41,288 nucleotides of DNA from an uncultured Elusimicrobiales bacterium (GCA_944324685.1 CALUXG010000025.1:1-41288), one strand, 5' to 3'; counted from the stretch's first letter, positions 24,101-32,530 are shown. Numbers and translations are program-made. Notes: a model not told the origin generated them from the sequence alone.

Positions 24101-27077
24101 CTCCGCTTTCGTACACTTCAATGCGTTTGGCTCCGTTTAGGGCCGCTGCGCCGATAAGCACTTTGGCTTGCGAATTCGGATAATAGGACGACTGTTGCGC
24201 GATGGCCACGGCCGGCAGGTTTAATTTGCTTTGTTTGTCCGCCACCAAAAAAACCAATTCTGTTTCGTCGGCATTCTTGCTTTGCAGTTTTAATTTATAA
24301 ATTCCTTCCGGCATGGCGGCTATGGACAGTTGCGTGCCGGCGCCGTCTTTTACGTTAAAAGATTCTTTCCATACGCGGCGCAGTTCTTGGTTTTTTCCGT
24401 ACAGTTTTTCCAGCGCTGCCTGAGCTTCTAAATAAGAAAGACCGTCATCTTGATTTTCCGTTTCAGGCAGTACGTTTTCCAGTTCGTAAATCTCCGCCGT
24501 AAATTTCCCGCTTGCGGGTTGACCGTTGACGTCGGTCAGTTTGACCAGCGCCAGCGGGCCGGCAGTCTGGGCGTCGTAAAAACCTTTGTCAAACGAGACT
24601 TGGAAAAACAGCGGCTTTTGACTGGCTTTGTAGGTGTGCTGCGTTTCAATGACGCGGCCGGAAGCGTCCATAATTTCGGCATGCACCGTAAATACGGAGG
24701 GGAACCCGCCGTCCTGTCCCGCTTCGGGCGTGAAATGAATTTCAAAATTTCCATTCTTGTCGGTCTGCGCCGTGCCTTCGGCGATAAATTCGCGCGCGGC
24801 AGGGACGTTGGCGGGACGCCACCACCAGAACGGCGGACGGAAATAAGTGCGGTGGACGGTGTACTGCACATCGGTTTTTTCCAAGGGCGCGCCAAAATAA
24901 TATTTTGCACTGCCGGATATGGAAGTTTCTTTGCCGTATTGCAGTTCGGCGGCGCCGGAAAGCGTGATTTCGTAATCCGGACGTTTGTATTCGTCTACGC
25001 GGAAATTGGCATACGCGTACACATCGCGTGTATTCCATTCATAAGAAACTTCCGCCGTGTAATGACCCAATAAACCCTCTTGCGGCAGTGTCCATTCGTC
25101 TTTGGCCGTTCCGTAGGCGTTGAGGGAAAGGGTTTTTTCATGGATTTTTTCATAGTTGGCGTCGCGCACGGTGAGAGTTACTTTCGTGTTTTCTGCCATG
25201 GTTTGCAGTCCGCGGCCGGTTTTTTCAAATCCATATACGGCCAGCTGCACTTTTTGGCCCGGACGGTAAATGGCGCGGTCCGTTTCGGCGTAAAGCGTAA
25301 ACGGTGAAGAAGCGTAATAATTAAAGTACAAAGTATTGTTCATAAACGCCGTACTGCCGTCTTTGAAAAGTTTGGGCAGAATAGAGTAATTGTTATCGCT
25401 TCCGGAGGTTTCTATTTTTCTGCTCAGCGTCAGGAGGCCGTTTTCATTGGTTTTGCCTGTTTGAGTGGAGCCTTGCCAGTCCGTGTAATAGACCACATCT
25501 GCATTCGCTACCGGTTCTCCGGTTTTAAGATTCAGCGCATAAATGCGGAAGATGTTGGGGGAAAAAGTCTTATTTTCTTTCGTGCGGTACGCTGCCGGAT
25601 CACCCTCAATGGCGGCGGAAGCAAACACAGCTAAATCGGTGCTGTTAAGCACAACGGCTTGAATGGGGGCGTTGTCGGGATTAAAATCTTTATCGTATGA
25701 GAACAAGGCGGCATAGAATCCGCGTTTGTCCGGCAAAGGCAGACGTATGTCTGTTTGTTTGAACGCGTGGGGTTTGTCATAAGTCAGCGCTTCATCCGTT
25801 TCGGCCACGGGTGTGCGCGCAAGCAGTTGGGCAATTTTAGAGGACGGTACAGTCGTCAAATAACGCCAAGAGTTAATGGTGGCGGAACGGTCTTCTTTAT
25901 ACCATTTTTTCAGTTCCGCTTCGCTGACGGAATAGATGCGTACGTAAACGCGTTCTATATTGCGCGCGCTGAACGACACGTTGGTATCGGCGGGACTTTG
26001 GCTGAAATCTGCCGAAGCCAGATCCAGCGTCGGTTTGCGAATATCTTCGGCAAATTGTACACAAAGCCGAGAATAATATCCGCCGGAAATTTCTTGTCCG
26101 CTCCAATCACACACGGCGGCGGCCTGTGCGTATTCCTGTGCGTCGTTTAGCAAATAGGCGGCCTGCAACGCGGCGTACGCTTTGCCATACGGCGCGCCGG
26201 CAGACAAGAGCGCTTGGCTGATTTTGGCCAGAAATCCTTTCTTCTCCGTGGAATATCCCGCCAGAGTTTGCAGCAGTTTTGCCGCTTCCAAACGCTGCGC
26301 GTCTTGATCTTCAAAACTAAACCACTGGCTGTATTCAAAAGGCAGCGTCAAACGCTGTGCCTGCCAAATAATGCGGGCGTCTGAGCGTCCTTTGCCGCCC
26401 AAGGAGGCCGCCTGCGCCAGCAGGGATACGGCTTTTTGTACGTCGTCTTTGGCTTTGGAGGGAATTTTATAGTCCAGCGTCAGTACGGAGGCTGCCCGAA
26501 GCGGGACAGGAACGGAGGCGGAAGAAAGCAGCCTTTCTTTCCACTTCAGCACCACAAAATCAAACAGCGTGGGAATGGCTTTTTGATCAGCCTCCTCCAG
26601 TTCCAGAATAAACGTTTCTTTGGCAATGGGAGCGTCAATTAAAGACGTACGCATTTGCCACAGCTGTTCATAACATTCGTCTATTTTTGCGTTCCATTGC
26701 TCTCGGCTCAGTTTCGGCAGGGAGGCGCCGTCTTCAGAAGCATCGGGCAGAATGGGCGCGTATAGGGTGCTGACGCGCTGCGCCGTTTGTGCGCGGTAGA
26801 GCAGGAAGCGTGCTTTCCATAAGGGGTCTGCTGGCAAATCAAAAGTAAATGCGCTGTCTGCAGCGGCTTGGTAACGGCCCAGCATATATTGGCTGGCAAT
26901 GACGCGCAATTGCGCTTCGTATAAGGCGCTGCCTTTAGCTGTTTCCAATTCCTGCTGATAATATGGAAGGGCTTGGGCAAAACGTCCTGCTTCAAACGCT
27001 TCATCTGCTGCTTGGCGGTTTTGGGCCTGCAATCCTACAGGCAGCAAACACGCCGCCAATAAAATAATTTTTTTCAT
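21147..27077 (-). CDS. Giant alpha-2-macroglobulin-like protein lacking the thioester motif
   Basis: A 1976-residue exported protein, the largest in the window. A signal peptide (cleavage near residue 18) precedes a helical TPR-like part; macroglobulin beta domains follow, with TDRAIYRPGQKVQL (MG2) near residue 600. An alpha-2-macroglobulin middle domain (KATLNFTMPESLTAWNVVAFA) lies near 1230 and an alpha/alpha-barrel thioester-type domain from about 1440. Where active members carry CxEQ this one reads RYQDALSLADSY, so no thioester can form. Bacterial relatives are thought to trap or inhibit proteases in the periplasm; this one would need another mode. GGGAGG precedes the ATG. The pbpC gene that often accompanies these proteins is absent. 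Length and style resemble Bacteroidetes members. Confidence 0.85.
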   Translation of the reverse strand: MKKIILLAACLLPVGLQAQNRQAADEAFEAGRFAQALPYYQQELETAKGSALYEAQLRVIASQYMLGRYQAAADSAFTFDLPADPLWKARFLLYRAQTAQRVSTLYAPILPDASEDGASLPKLSREQWNAKIDECYEQLWQMRTSLIDAPIAKETFILELEEADQKAIPTLFDFVVLKWKERLLSSASVPVPLRAASVLTLDYKIPSKAKDDVQKAVSLLAQAASLGGKGRSDARIIWQAQRLTLPFEYSQWFSFEDQDAQRLEAAKLLQTLAGYSTEKKGFLAKISQALLSAGAPYGKAYAALQAAYLLNDAQEYAQAAAVCDWSGQEISGGYYSRLCVQFAEDIRKPTLDLASADFSQSPADTNVSFSARNIERVYVRIYSVSEAELKKWYKEDRSATINSWRYLTTVPSSKIAQLLARTPVAETDEALTYDKPHAFKQTDIRLPLPDKRGFYAALFSYDKDFNPDNAPIQAVVLNSTDLAVFASAAIEGDPAAYRTKENKTFSPNIFRIYALNLKTGEPVANADVVYYTDWQGSTQTGKTNENGLLTLSRKIETSGSDNNYSILPKLFKDGSTAFMNNTLYFNYYASSPFTLYAETDRAIYRPGQKVQLAVYGFEKTGRGLQTMAENTKVTLTVRDANYEKIHEKTLSLNAYGTAKDEWTLPQEGLLGHYTAEVSYEWNTRDVYAYANFRVDEYKRPDYEITLSGAAELQYGKETSISGSAKYYFGAPLEKTDVQYTVHRTYFRPPFWWWRPANVPAAREFIAEGTAQTDKNGNFEIHFTPEAGQDGGFPSVFTVHAEIMDASGRVIETQHTYKASQKPLFFQVSFDKGFYDAQTAGPLALVKLTDVNGQPASGKFTAEIYELENVLPETENQDDGLSYLEAQAALEKLYGKNQELRRVWKESFNVKDGAGTQLSIAAMPEGIYKLKLQSKNADETELVFLVADKQSKLNLPAVAIAQQSSYYPNSQAKVLIGAAALNGAKRIEVYESGEFLALREITGAGVGVYTLPIQDDWRGGVHLRWFGAADYRFYTAQTFIDVPFDNKELTLHIDVPAAVKPAEKTAWNVSLKNAAGQNVQGQLSARVYDKSLDYYASSAQSVLSLDRLYSSSSFGAGLGDSGFSVYATSLFNQKDEREILAAPVMPRLNLQPYFRAYGAMARSAAGSVMLKAAVPMASVQNSIAMDSAARDGVDIAVEESASATADAGSAENGTSDQTAPRTDFSETAYFNPMLPLKNGKATLNFTMPESLTAWNVVAFALTREADFGAYTAQTVTQKDMMVRLSLPRFWREGDSSDIVAQVTNLTDKKRTVEVTLDLTQDGKNAASPFGIEKTTQTLSVPAGGTTDVVWPVRVPQGVGILTVAATLRSEQNTDAESRTLPILPAKERLTDSVTAALESGTQSLKLENLLVPDASRQVSSVTLRVDPGLLLSVFNAMPQLLKPRYQDALSLADSYVPLAVVNGFYKTYPLLQNAVDNLPKRQTQTPVWDEQDPARLLLLSQTPWLQEARGSGTEKAFLTDLFDPAAVKKAQAKVEKELAKYQTASGGYSWMPDGTASEYITLRLLAAYAEALRYGGQIPQKAAKKALAWLAPRIEENLKQAAGSASTVAHALYAAYVFTAFPQDWKEIKQAPVQKWLDYAGEHAVYMTPLGQSYAAAAYYRLGKNTTAQNYLDVALSQMRTDPVTGSYFAPEAQSWLWYNDTLATQTATLRTLLEIRPESNKAQGLVKWLLFNRKAQAWDSSAATAEAIYALLDYMKRNGLLDDPAEYTLQWGGEKKTLHFEPLEWSEQLAWTKESENVNDKYYTASVAKRGGLTGFVSLDAVYTTENAKASPKGVLNVTREYLLRYTENGREKVRALQEGEVLAVGGEVEVRLTLTADSAFDFILLTDPKPAGFESTELLSGWNYDGLSFYRENRDAATNFFFDRVPAGTYTLRYTLRPTLGGDYHALPAQVQSMYAPEFSAHTDSARLQVQPQEK

Positions 27078-27171
27078 GTTTCCTCCCTTTAAGACGGAAA
27101 AATCCCTTTTGCGTAAAGCAACGCCTAAGAGATTTCCCGTTTTCTGTCCGACTGTGCCATGGCGGACGCGC

Positions 27172-28764
27172 TTACATTTTTTCCGGTGCGCTTACGCCTA
27201 AAAATTCCAATCCTTTTTTAATTCGTTCCGCCACGCGCTGGCAAATAAGCAGGCGCGAGCGGGAAAGAGGCAAGTTGTTTTCGTCAATGACGCGGCACGT
27301 GTCATAAAACGAATGAAACAGCCCTGCCAGTTCCATCAAATAAGTGGTTAAATGGTGCGGGCTCAAATCCCGCAGACAATTCTGCAGTACGGGTTTGAAC
27401 CATATCAACTTTAAGAGCAATGCTCGTTCCTGCGGTGTGAGCGGAGAGAGAATTTCTCCCGTTTCCAGCCCTTTTTCCGCCGCGGACGCAAAAATGGAAT
27501 GAATGCGCGCATGTACATACTGTACGTAATAGACGGGATTTTCGTTGGATTGTTTTTTTGCCAATTCCACGTCAAAAGTCATTTGTGCATTGGGCGTGCG
27601 GCTGGCAAAAAAGAAACGGCAGGCGTCTGCCCCCACTTCGTCCACTAATTCGCGCAGCGTAATAAACTTGCCCGCGCGTTTGGACATTTTTATTTGTTCT
27701 CCGTTTTCCAAAAGATGTACCAGTTGATGAATGAGCGGTACGAAAGATTTTTCTTCTTTGCCCAGTGCGTGTACGGCCGCTTTCATGCGCGGAACATAAC
27801 CGTGATGATCCGCGCCCAATATATCCACCAGCGTGCTGTATCCGCGGTCGTATTTATTTTTATGGTAGGCGATATCGGCCAAAAAGTACGTTGGGCGTCC
27901 GTCCGCGCGAACGAGTACGCGGTCTTTGTCGTCTTTGGCTTCTTTGTCTTTGGTGGAGCCAAACCAAACGGCGCCGTCTTTTTTGTATGCGTAACCGTTT
28001 TTTTCCAAATTTTCCAATGCGCTTTGTACGGCGCCTTCTTTATGCAACTCGGACTCGCGGAACCAGCGCGTGAATTGTACGCGAAAAGCCGCCATGTCTT
28101 CTTGCTGCGTTTTAATGATGTATTCCATGGCCCAGCGTCCGTAATCTTCTTCTTTTAAGTCTTTAGGCGCTTTTTTTGCGATATCTATCAAATAAGAGCC
28201 GTGGTAGCCGTTTTCTGGCGGTTCTTTGCCTTCCAAGCGGGCTTTTAGGGACTCTGCCAACAACTGGGCTTGGTTTCCGGCATCATTGACGTAATACTCG
28301 CTGTCGCACAAATATCCCAAAGCGCGGTGAATGCGTACCAAACTGTCCCCCAGCGCGGCGCCGCGGCCGGAAGCCATGTGTACAGGCCCCGTGGGATTGG
28401 CCGACACGAATTCTATTAAAATCTTATTCTGGGCACCGTAACCCAAGCTGTTATCTTTAATGCGGCGGTCTTTGGCGGCGGCGATGATAAAAGCTTCGTC
28501 CAGTTTGATATTGATAAACCCGGGTGCGGCGGCGACGGCGTCGTCAATGCCGTTAACCTCCCGCAACAGTACGGCGGCTTGTTTGGCGATTTCCATGGGA
28601 TTTCGGCGCAGTACTTTTGCCGCAGCCATGGCCCAATTCAGCGATAAGTCCGCCCCCGTATGTTGCGGCGCGGGGGAAAATTCCGCGCGGGGTAAAGCGG
28701 CGCCGGCAAATACAGGCGCGCTGAAAAGTTTTAAGTCTACTTCTTTTTTTAATTGTTCAAACAT
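27172..28764 (-). CDS. argS: Arginyl-tRNA synthetase
   Basis: A 530-residue class I synthetase that charges tRNA-Arg. The N-terminal domain is short; the catalytic domain has EFVSANPTGPVHMASGRGAALGD, in which the HIGH signature reads HMAS (129-132), and KMSKRAGKF near residue 357. The C-terminal anticodon-binding domain (QYVHARIHSI... to the end) is complete. Slightly shorter than typical (~550-580). It begins 3 bases after the rsfS stop with only a weak AAGG site, so translation is probably coupled to rsfS. The HIGH variant keeps the first histidine but loses the second. It is the only argS in view, so I take it as functional. Confidence 0.94.
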   Translation of the reverse strand: MFEQLKKEVDLKLFSAPVFAGAALPRAEFSPAPQHTGADLSLNWAMAAAKVLRRNPMEIAKQAAVLLREVNGIDDAVAAAPGFINIKLDEAFIIAAAKDRRIKDNSLGYGAQNKILIEFVSANPTGPVHMASGRGAALGDSLVRIHRALGYLCDSEYYVNDAGNQAQLLAESLKARLEGKEPPENGYHGSYLIDIAKKAPKDLKEEDYGRWAMEYIIKTQQEDMAAFRVQFTRWFRESELHKEGAVQSALENLEKNGYAYKKDGAVWFGSTKDKEAKDDKDRVLVRADGRPTYFLADIAYHKNKYDRGYSTLVDILGADHHGYVPRMKAAVHALGKEEKSFVPLIHQLVHLLENGEQIKMSKRAGKFITLRELVDEVGADACRFFFASRTPNAQMTFDVELAKKQSNENPVYYVQYVHARIHSIFASAAEKGLETGEILSPLTPQERALLLKLIWFKPVLQNCLRDLSPHHLTTYLMELAGLFHSFYDTCRVIDENNLPLSRSRLLICQRVAERIKKGLEFLGVSAPEKM

Positions 28765-28767
28765 GAT

Positions 28768-29286
28768 TTATTTAGATACCTTTTTAAGAGATTTTTTAAC
28801 CGTTTTGGCGGTTTTTTTGGCGTTGGATTTTTTGGTGGTTTTTGAAGACGCGGTTTTTTTTGCGGCGGTCTTTGGAGCGGCTTTTTTGGAGGTCGTCTTT
28901 TTGGCCGCGGTTTTTTTCACCGTTGTTTTTTTGGTTGTTTTAGGTTTTTGGAATTTGACGGCAGTGGCAAAACTGAAAATTTTGTCCAAAGCGTAAAACT
29001 CGCGCGCTTGTTGCGTCATGATATGGACCAGAAAAGAACCATAATCGGATACGCGCCAGATCATGCTTTCTCCGCCGTCGCGGTTCAATTTGTAAACGCC
29101 TATTTTTTTAAGACGGGTGCTTATCTCGTCCTCCACGGCTTCCAAGTGGGGTTTGGACGTAACGGTGGCCAAAACGATATAGTCGCATAATGAAGAAAGG
29201 CCGTTTAAGTCCAGCAGTTTTACGTCTTCGGCTTTTTTCTCGTCTGCGCAGCGGGCCGCCAGTATGGCAATGTCTTTTTGTTGCAT
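28768..29286 (-). CDS. rsfS: Ribosomal silencing factor RsfS with a histone-H1-like tail
   Basis: A 172-residue protein. Residues 1-113 are a normal RsfS domain (DVKLLDLNGLSSLCDYIVLAT, GESMIWRVSDYGSFLVHIM, REFYALDKIF), which binds uL14 on the 50S subunit and blocks subunit joining when nutrients are scarce. Residues ~114-172 are an added tail made almost only of Lys, Thr, Ala and Ser in KKTAAKK-type repeats, similar in composition to bacterial H1-like proteins. Standard RsfS proteins end near residue 115. AGAGGT lies 4 bases before the ATG at 29286; a GTG two codons upstream is too close to it. First gene of rsfS-argS. Confidence 0.93.
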   Translation of the reverse strand: MQQKDIAILAARCADEKKAEDVKLLDLNGLSSLCDYIVLATVTSKPHLEAVEDEISTRLKKIGVYKLNRDGGESMIWRVSDYGSFLVHIMTQQAREFYALDKIFSFATAVKFQKPKTTKKTTVKKTAAKKTTSKKAAPKTAAKKTASSKTTKKSNAKKTAKTVKKSLKKVSK

Positions 29287-29374
29287 AAGCACCTCTGTTC
29301 AAATATATATACCAGCATAGCATTTTTAGGTTGCTTTTACTATACAAGCCGCCGCGCGTATGCGCTGAATTTTA

Positions 29375-29380
29375 TATACT
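29375..29380 (+). promoter_or_regulatory. -10 element abutting the rsmI start
   Basis: TATACT ends 6 bases before the rsmI ATG and no ribosome-binding site fits between. Divergent from rsfS. Confidence 0.55.
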
Positions 29381-29386
29381 AATGCT

Positions 29387-30091
29387 ATGTTATCCATAGT
29401 ACCCACCCCGCTGGGGAATTTGCAGGACATTACGCTGCGCGCACTGGAGACGCTGAAAGAGGCGGACTGTGTGCTTTGTGAAGATACGCGCCGTACGCAA
29501 ATTTTGCTGACACATTTTGGCATTTCCAAGCCGACTGTACGTTATAACGAGAACGACTCGGCGTCCGTGCGCCGTTGTCTGGAGCTTTTACGCCAAGGCA
29601 AACACTGTGCTTTGGTGTCCGACTGCGGTACGCCTTGCATTTCCGACCCCGGTTGGAAACTGGTGAAAGAGGCAGCCAGAGAAAATATCCCGCTGACGTC
29701 TTTGCCCGGTCCCAGCGCGGCGGCTTGTGCTTTAGCGGGGGCGGGATTTACGGGCGGCGCGTTTACGTTTTTGGGTTTTTTGCCGCGCAAACGCGGCAAA
29801 GCCTCCAAACTGCTGGCTGCGGCTTATGCCTTACAACATCCCGTTATCGTCTATGAATCTCCGTTCCGCGTAATTAAATTGTTGGAATTAATCAGCCAGA
29901 GCTTAGGCCCCGATACTCCCGTTGTGGCGGCAAGGGAAATTTCCAAAGTATATGAGGAGTGGCTGCGCGGTACGGCGGAAGAAACGGCGCAATTGCTTGC
30001 CAAGCGCAAAAAAGTGCAGGGAGAGTTTGTTGTCGTCATCGGCTTGCCTGAAGCGGAGCAGAAACATGAAGAGCCTTCTTTGCCCTATTGA
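29387..30091 (+). CDS. rsmI: 16S rRNA (cytidine-1402-2'-O)-methyltransferase
   Basis: A 234-residue SAM-dependent enzyme of the tetrapyrrole-methylase fold that 2'-O-methylates C1402 in the ribosomal decoding centre. Motifs: VPTPLGNLQDIT at the N-terminus, CEDTRRTQILL, SDCGTPCISDPG, LPGPSAAACALAGAGF and GFLPRKRGK. The family usually has SDAGTP; here the alanine is cysteine. Shorter than enzymes of ~280 residues because the small C-terminal domain is missing. Likely leaderless start. The following TsaC-type gene overlaps its end by 26 bases. Confidence 0.94.
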   Translation: MLSIVPTPLGNLQDITLRALETLKEADCVLCEDTRRTQILLTHFGISKPTVRYNENDSASVRRCLELLRQGKHCALVSDCGTPCISDPGWKLVKEAARENIPLTSLPGPSAAACALAGAGFTGGAFTFLGFLPRKRGKASKLLAAAYALQHPVIVYESPFRVIKLLELISQSLGPDTPVVAAREISKVYEEWLRGTAEETAQLLAKRKKVQGEFVVVIGLPEAEQKHEEPSLPY

Positions 30092-30698
30092 CGCTATGAC
30101 GCCTGCACAGCTGGCGCAAACCGCCGCCCGTATTGACGGCGGCGCCGTAGCCGTATATCCCACCGATACGGTGTACGGCATTGGCGCAAACGCTTTTGCG
30201 CAAACTTCCATACAACGTATTTATGAGATAAAACAAAGACCTCCGGATTCCGCCCTGCAGCTTTTGGTCGGATCGGCGGAACAGGCGCGCGCTATTACCC
30301 GATGGAGTGAAGACGCGGAAAAATTGGCCGCCGCCTTTTGGCCCGGGGCTCTGACGATGATTTTACCCGCCAACGAAAAAGGCGCGCCGTTGCTGCGCGG
30401 GTTTGCGGGGCTGGGTTTGCGCGTGCCGGCGCATGCGGCTTTGGCACGGTTGTTGGAAGCGGTAAAAGGTCCGTTGGCTTCCACCAGCGCCAATTTGCAC
30501 GGGCGGCCCGTATTTACTTCGGAAAGGGAAATAACGGATTTTTTTGAAGGAAAGGCGGATTTAATTTTGACCGGAGGCACATTGGGAAATCATGCCTCTT
30601 CCGTATTGGATTTAACCGGTCCCGAACCTTTGTTGCGCCGAGAGGGAGCCCTGTCCCGCCGGCAGCTGGAAAAAGTGCTGAATCGTCCCATAAAATAG
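30066..30698 (+). CDS. L-threonylcarbamoyladenylate synthase (TsaC/YrdC type)
   Basis: A 210-residue YrdC-domain protein that makes threonylcarbamoyl-AMP from threonine, bicarbonate and ATP for the t6A modification of tRNAs reading ANN codons. Motifs: VAVYPTDTVYGIGANAF, the KxR-type YEIKQRPPDSALQLLV, and the STSANLHG loop. There is no Sua5 C-terminal domain. The ATG at 30066 overlaps rsmI by 26 bases and has GGAG seven bases upstream; a later ATG at 30096 lacks a site. The pairing with rsmI makes a small RNA-modification operon. Confidence 0.9.
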   Translation: MKSLLCPIDAMTPAQLAQTAARIDGGAVAVYPTDTVYGIGANAFAQTSIQRIYEIKQRPPDSALQLLVGSAEQARAITRWSEDAEKLAAAFWPGALTMILPANEKGAPLLRGFAGLGLRVPAHAALARLLEAVKGPLASTSANLHGRPVFTSEREITDFFEGKADLILTGGTLGNHASSVLDLTGPEPLLRREGALSRRQLEKVLNRPIK

Positions 30699-30699
30699 A

Positions 30700-30705
30700 T
30701 ATAAT
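30700..30705 (+). promoter_or_regulatory. -10 element of the histidine kinase gene
   Basis: TATAAT lies between the TsaC-type stop and the kinase ATG, ending 8 bases before the start. AGGA at 30706-30709 could act as a weak ribosome site if transcription starts early; otherwise the message is leaderless. Confidence 0.55.
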
Positions 30706-30713
30706 AGGAAAAT

Positions 30714-31694
30714 ATGATGAGCTTGAATTTTTTTAGAGAAATGAGTTATCCCGTTTATTACACGGTGTTGACGTCTGCACTGTTGGTGTTGACCTATTGG
30801 ATAACGCGGCGTTTTGCGCTGCGCAAGATGAAACGCGTTGTCATGAAAGCCGAACATAACTACCAACAGCAAATAGCTTCTTTGCAAATGCAGCTGTCGG
30901 GCAAAGTCAGCATGTTGGAAAATATGGTGGAAAAGCTGAAACTTTCCAATCAGGAATTAAACCGGTTAAATGAAATCCGTTCCAAATTTATGTCCATTGT
31001 GGCGCATGATTTGCGTCAGCCGCTGACGTCCATTCAGGGCTTTACCTCCGTGCTGATGATGGATAATCCGCAAGGCGGGGGCAATAACGATCAACTGGCG
31101 TTGAACAATATCTTAAAAGCCACCGACAATATGAATCAGTTGATGGCGGACTTGATGGATATTTCCATGATAGAGTCCGGAAAATTTAAGATGGATTTCA
31201 AAAACTTTAACTTCAATCAGCTTCTAAATGACGTTTTTACCCTGCAGCAGGTAAATGCACAGAAAAAAGGTATTTTTTTGACCAAGTATGAATACCCCAC
31301 CGATGTCAGTGTATATGCCGACCGTTTCCGCATTTCGCAAGTGTTGAATAATTTGCTGGGTAATGCCATTAAGTTTTCTCCGCAGGGAGGACGCATTGAA
31401 ATCCGCTATTTTCTGCAGAAAGGATGGTTGGTGTGTTATGTGGGAGATGAGGGGCCGGGTATTGTATATAATGAGCAGAGCAAAATTTTTCAAAAATTCC
31501 ACCAGTCGGAAAATGACCGTTCCGGCCGTAAACAAGGCTGGGGATTGGGCTTGTCCATCGCACAGGAAATTATTAACGCGCATAATGGGGAAATCGGTGT
31601 GGAGAGTGCCGGTCTGGGCCAAGGCGCTGTGTTTTGGTTTAGGATTCCCGTGGATCCGGCGGAGTATAAGGATAGTAGTGGACTGAATGCTTGA
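30714..31694 (+). CDS. Membrane-anchored sensor histidine kinase (orphan)
   Basis: A 326-residue kinase. One transmembrane helix (about 12-30) is followed by a coiled coil (45-90) and no periplasmic or PAS sensor domain. The HisKA H-box is SIVAHDLRQPLTS with H98 as phospho-acceptor; the ATPase domain has the N-box NNLLGNAIKFS, G1 GDEGPGI, an F-box near QKFHQSE and G2 GWGLGLSIA. It can be expected to be active. No response regulator is next to it; the receiver-only protein at 1475 is the only candidate in the window and is far away. Two adjacent ATGs (30714 and 30717) are both possible starts. What it senses is not evident; the coiled coil may be the input. Confidence 0.92.
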   Translation: MMSLNFFREMSYPVYYTVLTSALLVLTYWITRRFALRKMKRVVMKAEHNYQQQIASLQMQLSGKVSMLENMVEKLKLSNQELNRLNEIRSKFMSIVAHDLRQPLTSIQGFTSVLMMDNPQGGGNNDQLALNNILKATDNMNQLMADLMDISMIESGKFKMDFKNFNFNQLLNDVFTLQQVNAQKKGIFLTKYEYPTDVSVYADRFRISQVLNNLLGNAIKFSPQGGRIEIRYFLQKGWLVCYVGDEGPGIVYNEQSKIFQKFHQSENDRSGRKQGWGLGLSIAQEIINAHNGEIGVESAGLGQGAVFWFRIPVDPAEYKDSSGLNA

Positions 31695-31904
31695 TATGTG
31701 CTGTTTATAACGGCAGTTTCAGCTGTGGCGCTTTAGTCCTGCCAACTATTTCGTAAATTTGGCTTATTTTGCGCCGACTCGGGGCTTATGTAGCTCCGCT
31801 ACACCATTTTCTTAATATAGCTTATTCCTCTCCTCTCTTTTTTCCCATTTTTTTGAAACTACATGTTTTATGTTGCTTGTTCTCTCGCGGGCGCACCTAT
31901 CTTT

Positions 31905-31933
31905 TTGCTATTTTAATTAAAGTGCAATAAAAT
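31905..31933 (+). promoter_or_regulatory. Promoter of the ECF sigma operon
   Basis: TTGCTA, 17 bases, TAAAAT: a housekeeping-type promoter with start near 31940 and a ~29-base leader. It does not look like an ECF (AAC...GTC) promoter. The rest of 31695-31904 is AT-rich, with one short hairpin (TGTAGC/GCTACA at 31789-31803) and no gene. Confidence 0.7.
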
Positions 31934-31968
31934 CCTGTTCTTTCGGGTTATGTAAACATGGAGCAGAA

Positions 31969-32529
31969 ATGAATGAACGCAGCGATGACGAATTGGTAGC
32001 CGGTTTTCAAGACGGCGATGAGACGTGTTTTAATGAATTGGTATACCGGTACAAAAATATGCTGTATCAATATATCAAAGCCATGGTGCGCGATGAAAGC
32101 GCGGCGGAAGATATTTTTCAGGAAGTGTTTTTAAGTTTTTACCGAAATATGAAACAATATCGCCCGCAAGGGAAATTCAAAAATTATTTATTTACCTCTG
32201 CGCGTAACCGTGTATTAAATTTTTTTAGGGACAAGAAAGAAATGTTTTCTTTGGATGATACGGATGAAAACGGCAATCCTTACCTGCATGAACAGTTGGA
32301 AAGCGGGGAGGCGCAGCCTTTGGAAACGATGGAGCTGGCGGAGTTGGGTCGTCGTATACGGCAGGCGTCATTGCGTTTATCGATCAAACAAAGGGAAATT
32401 CTGTATCTGAAGCAATATATGACGTTTCAGGAAGCGGCGCAGCTTTTGCAGCGGCCTTTAGGCAGTCTGTTGGCGGATCATCACCGCGCCGTGCAAAAAA
32501 TGCAAAAACTTTTACGAGAGGAGGCATAA
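31969..32529 (+). CDS. ECF-type RNA polymerase sigma factor
   Basis: A 186-residue group IV sigma factor. Region 2 (about 20-85) has the usual FNELVYRYKNMLYQYI, the core-binding DESAAEDIFQEVFLSFYRN and FKNYLFTSARNRVLNFFR. Region 4 (about 125-180) has LSIKQREILYLKQYMTFQEAAQLLQRPLGSLLADHHRAVQKMQ, the helix-turn-helix for -35 recognition. GGAG lies 5 bases before the ATG. It is followed 1 base later by a zinc-finger anti-sigma factor and then an exported protein, the standard layout of an envelope-stress regulon. The promoter it recognises cannot be read here. Confidence 0.93.
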   Translation: MNERSDDELVAGFQDGDETCFNELVYRYKNMLYQYIKAMVRDESAAEDIFQEVFLSFYRNMKQYRPQGKFKNYLFTSARNRVLNFFRDKKEMFSLDDTDENGNPYLHEQLESGEAQPLETMELAELGRRIRQASLRLSIKQREILYLKQYMTFQEAAQLLQRPLGSLLADHHRAVQKMQKLLREEA

Positions 32530-32530
32530 T

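Noticed and set aside
27048-27077. A possible lipoprotein lipobox (LAAC at residues 7-10) in the macroglobulin-like protein.
   Set aside because: Only nine residues precede the cysteine, too short for a lipoprotein signal; ordinary signal cleavage near residue 18 fits better.
28750-28790. A T-box or other tRNA-sensing leader upstream of argS.
   Set aside because: Only 3 bases separate rsfS and argS, leaving no room for a leader.
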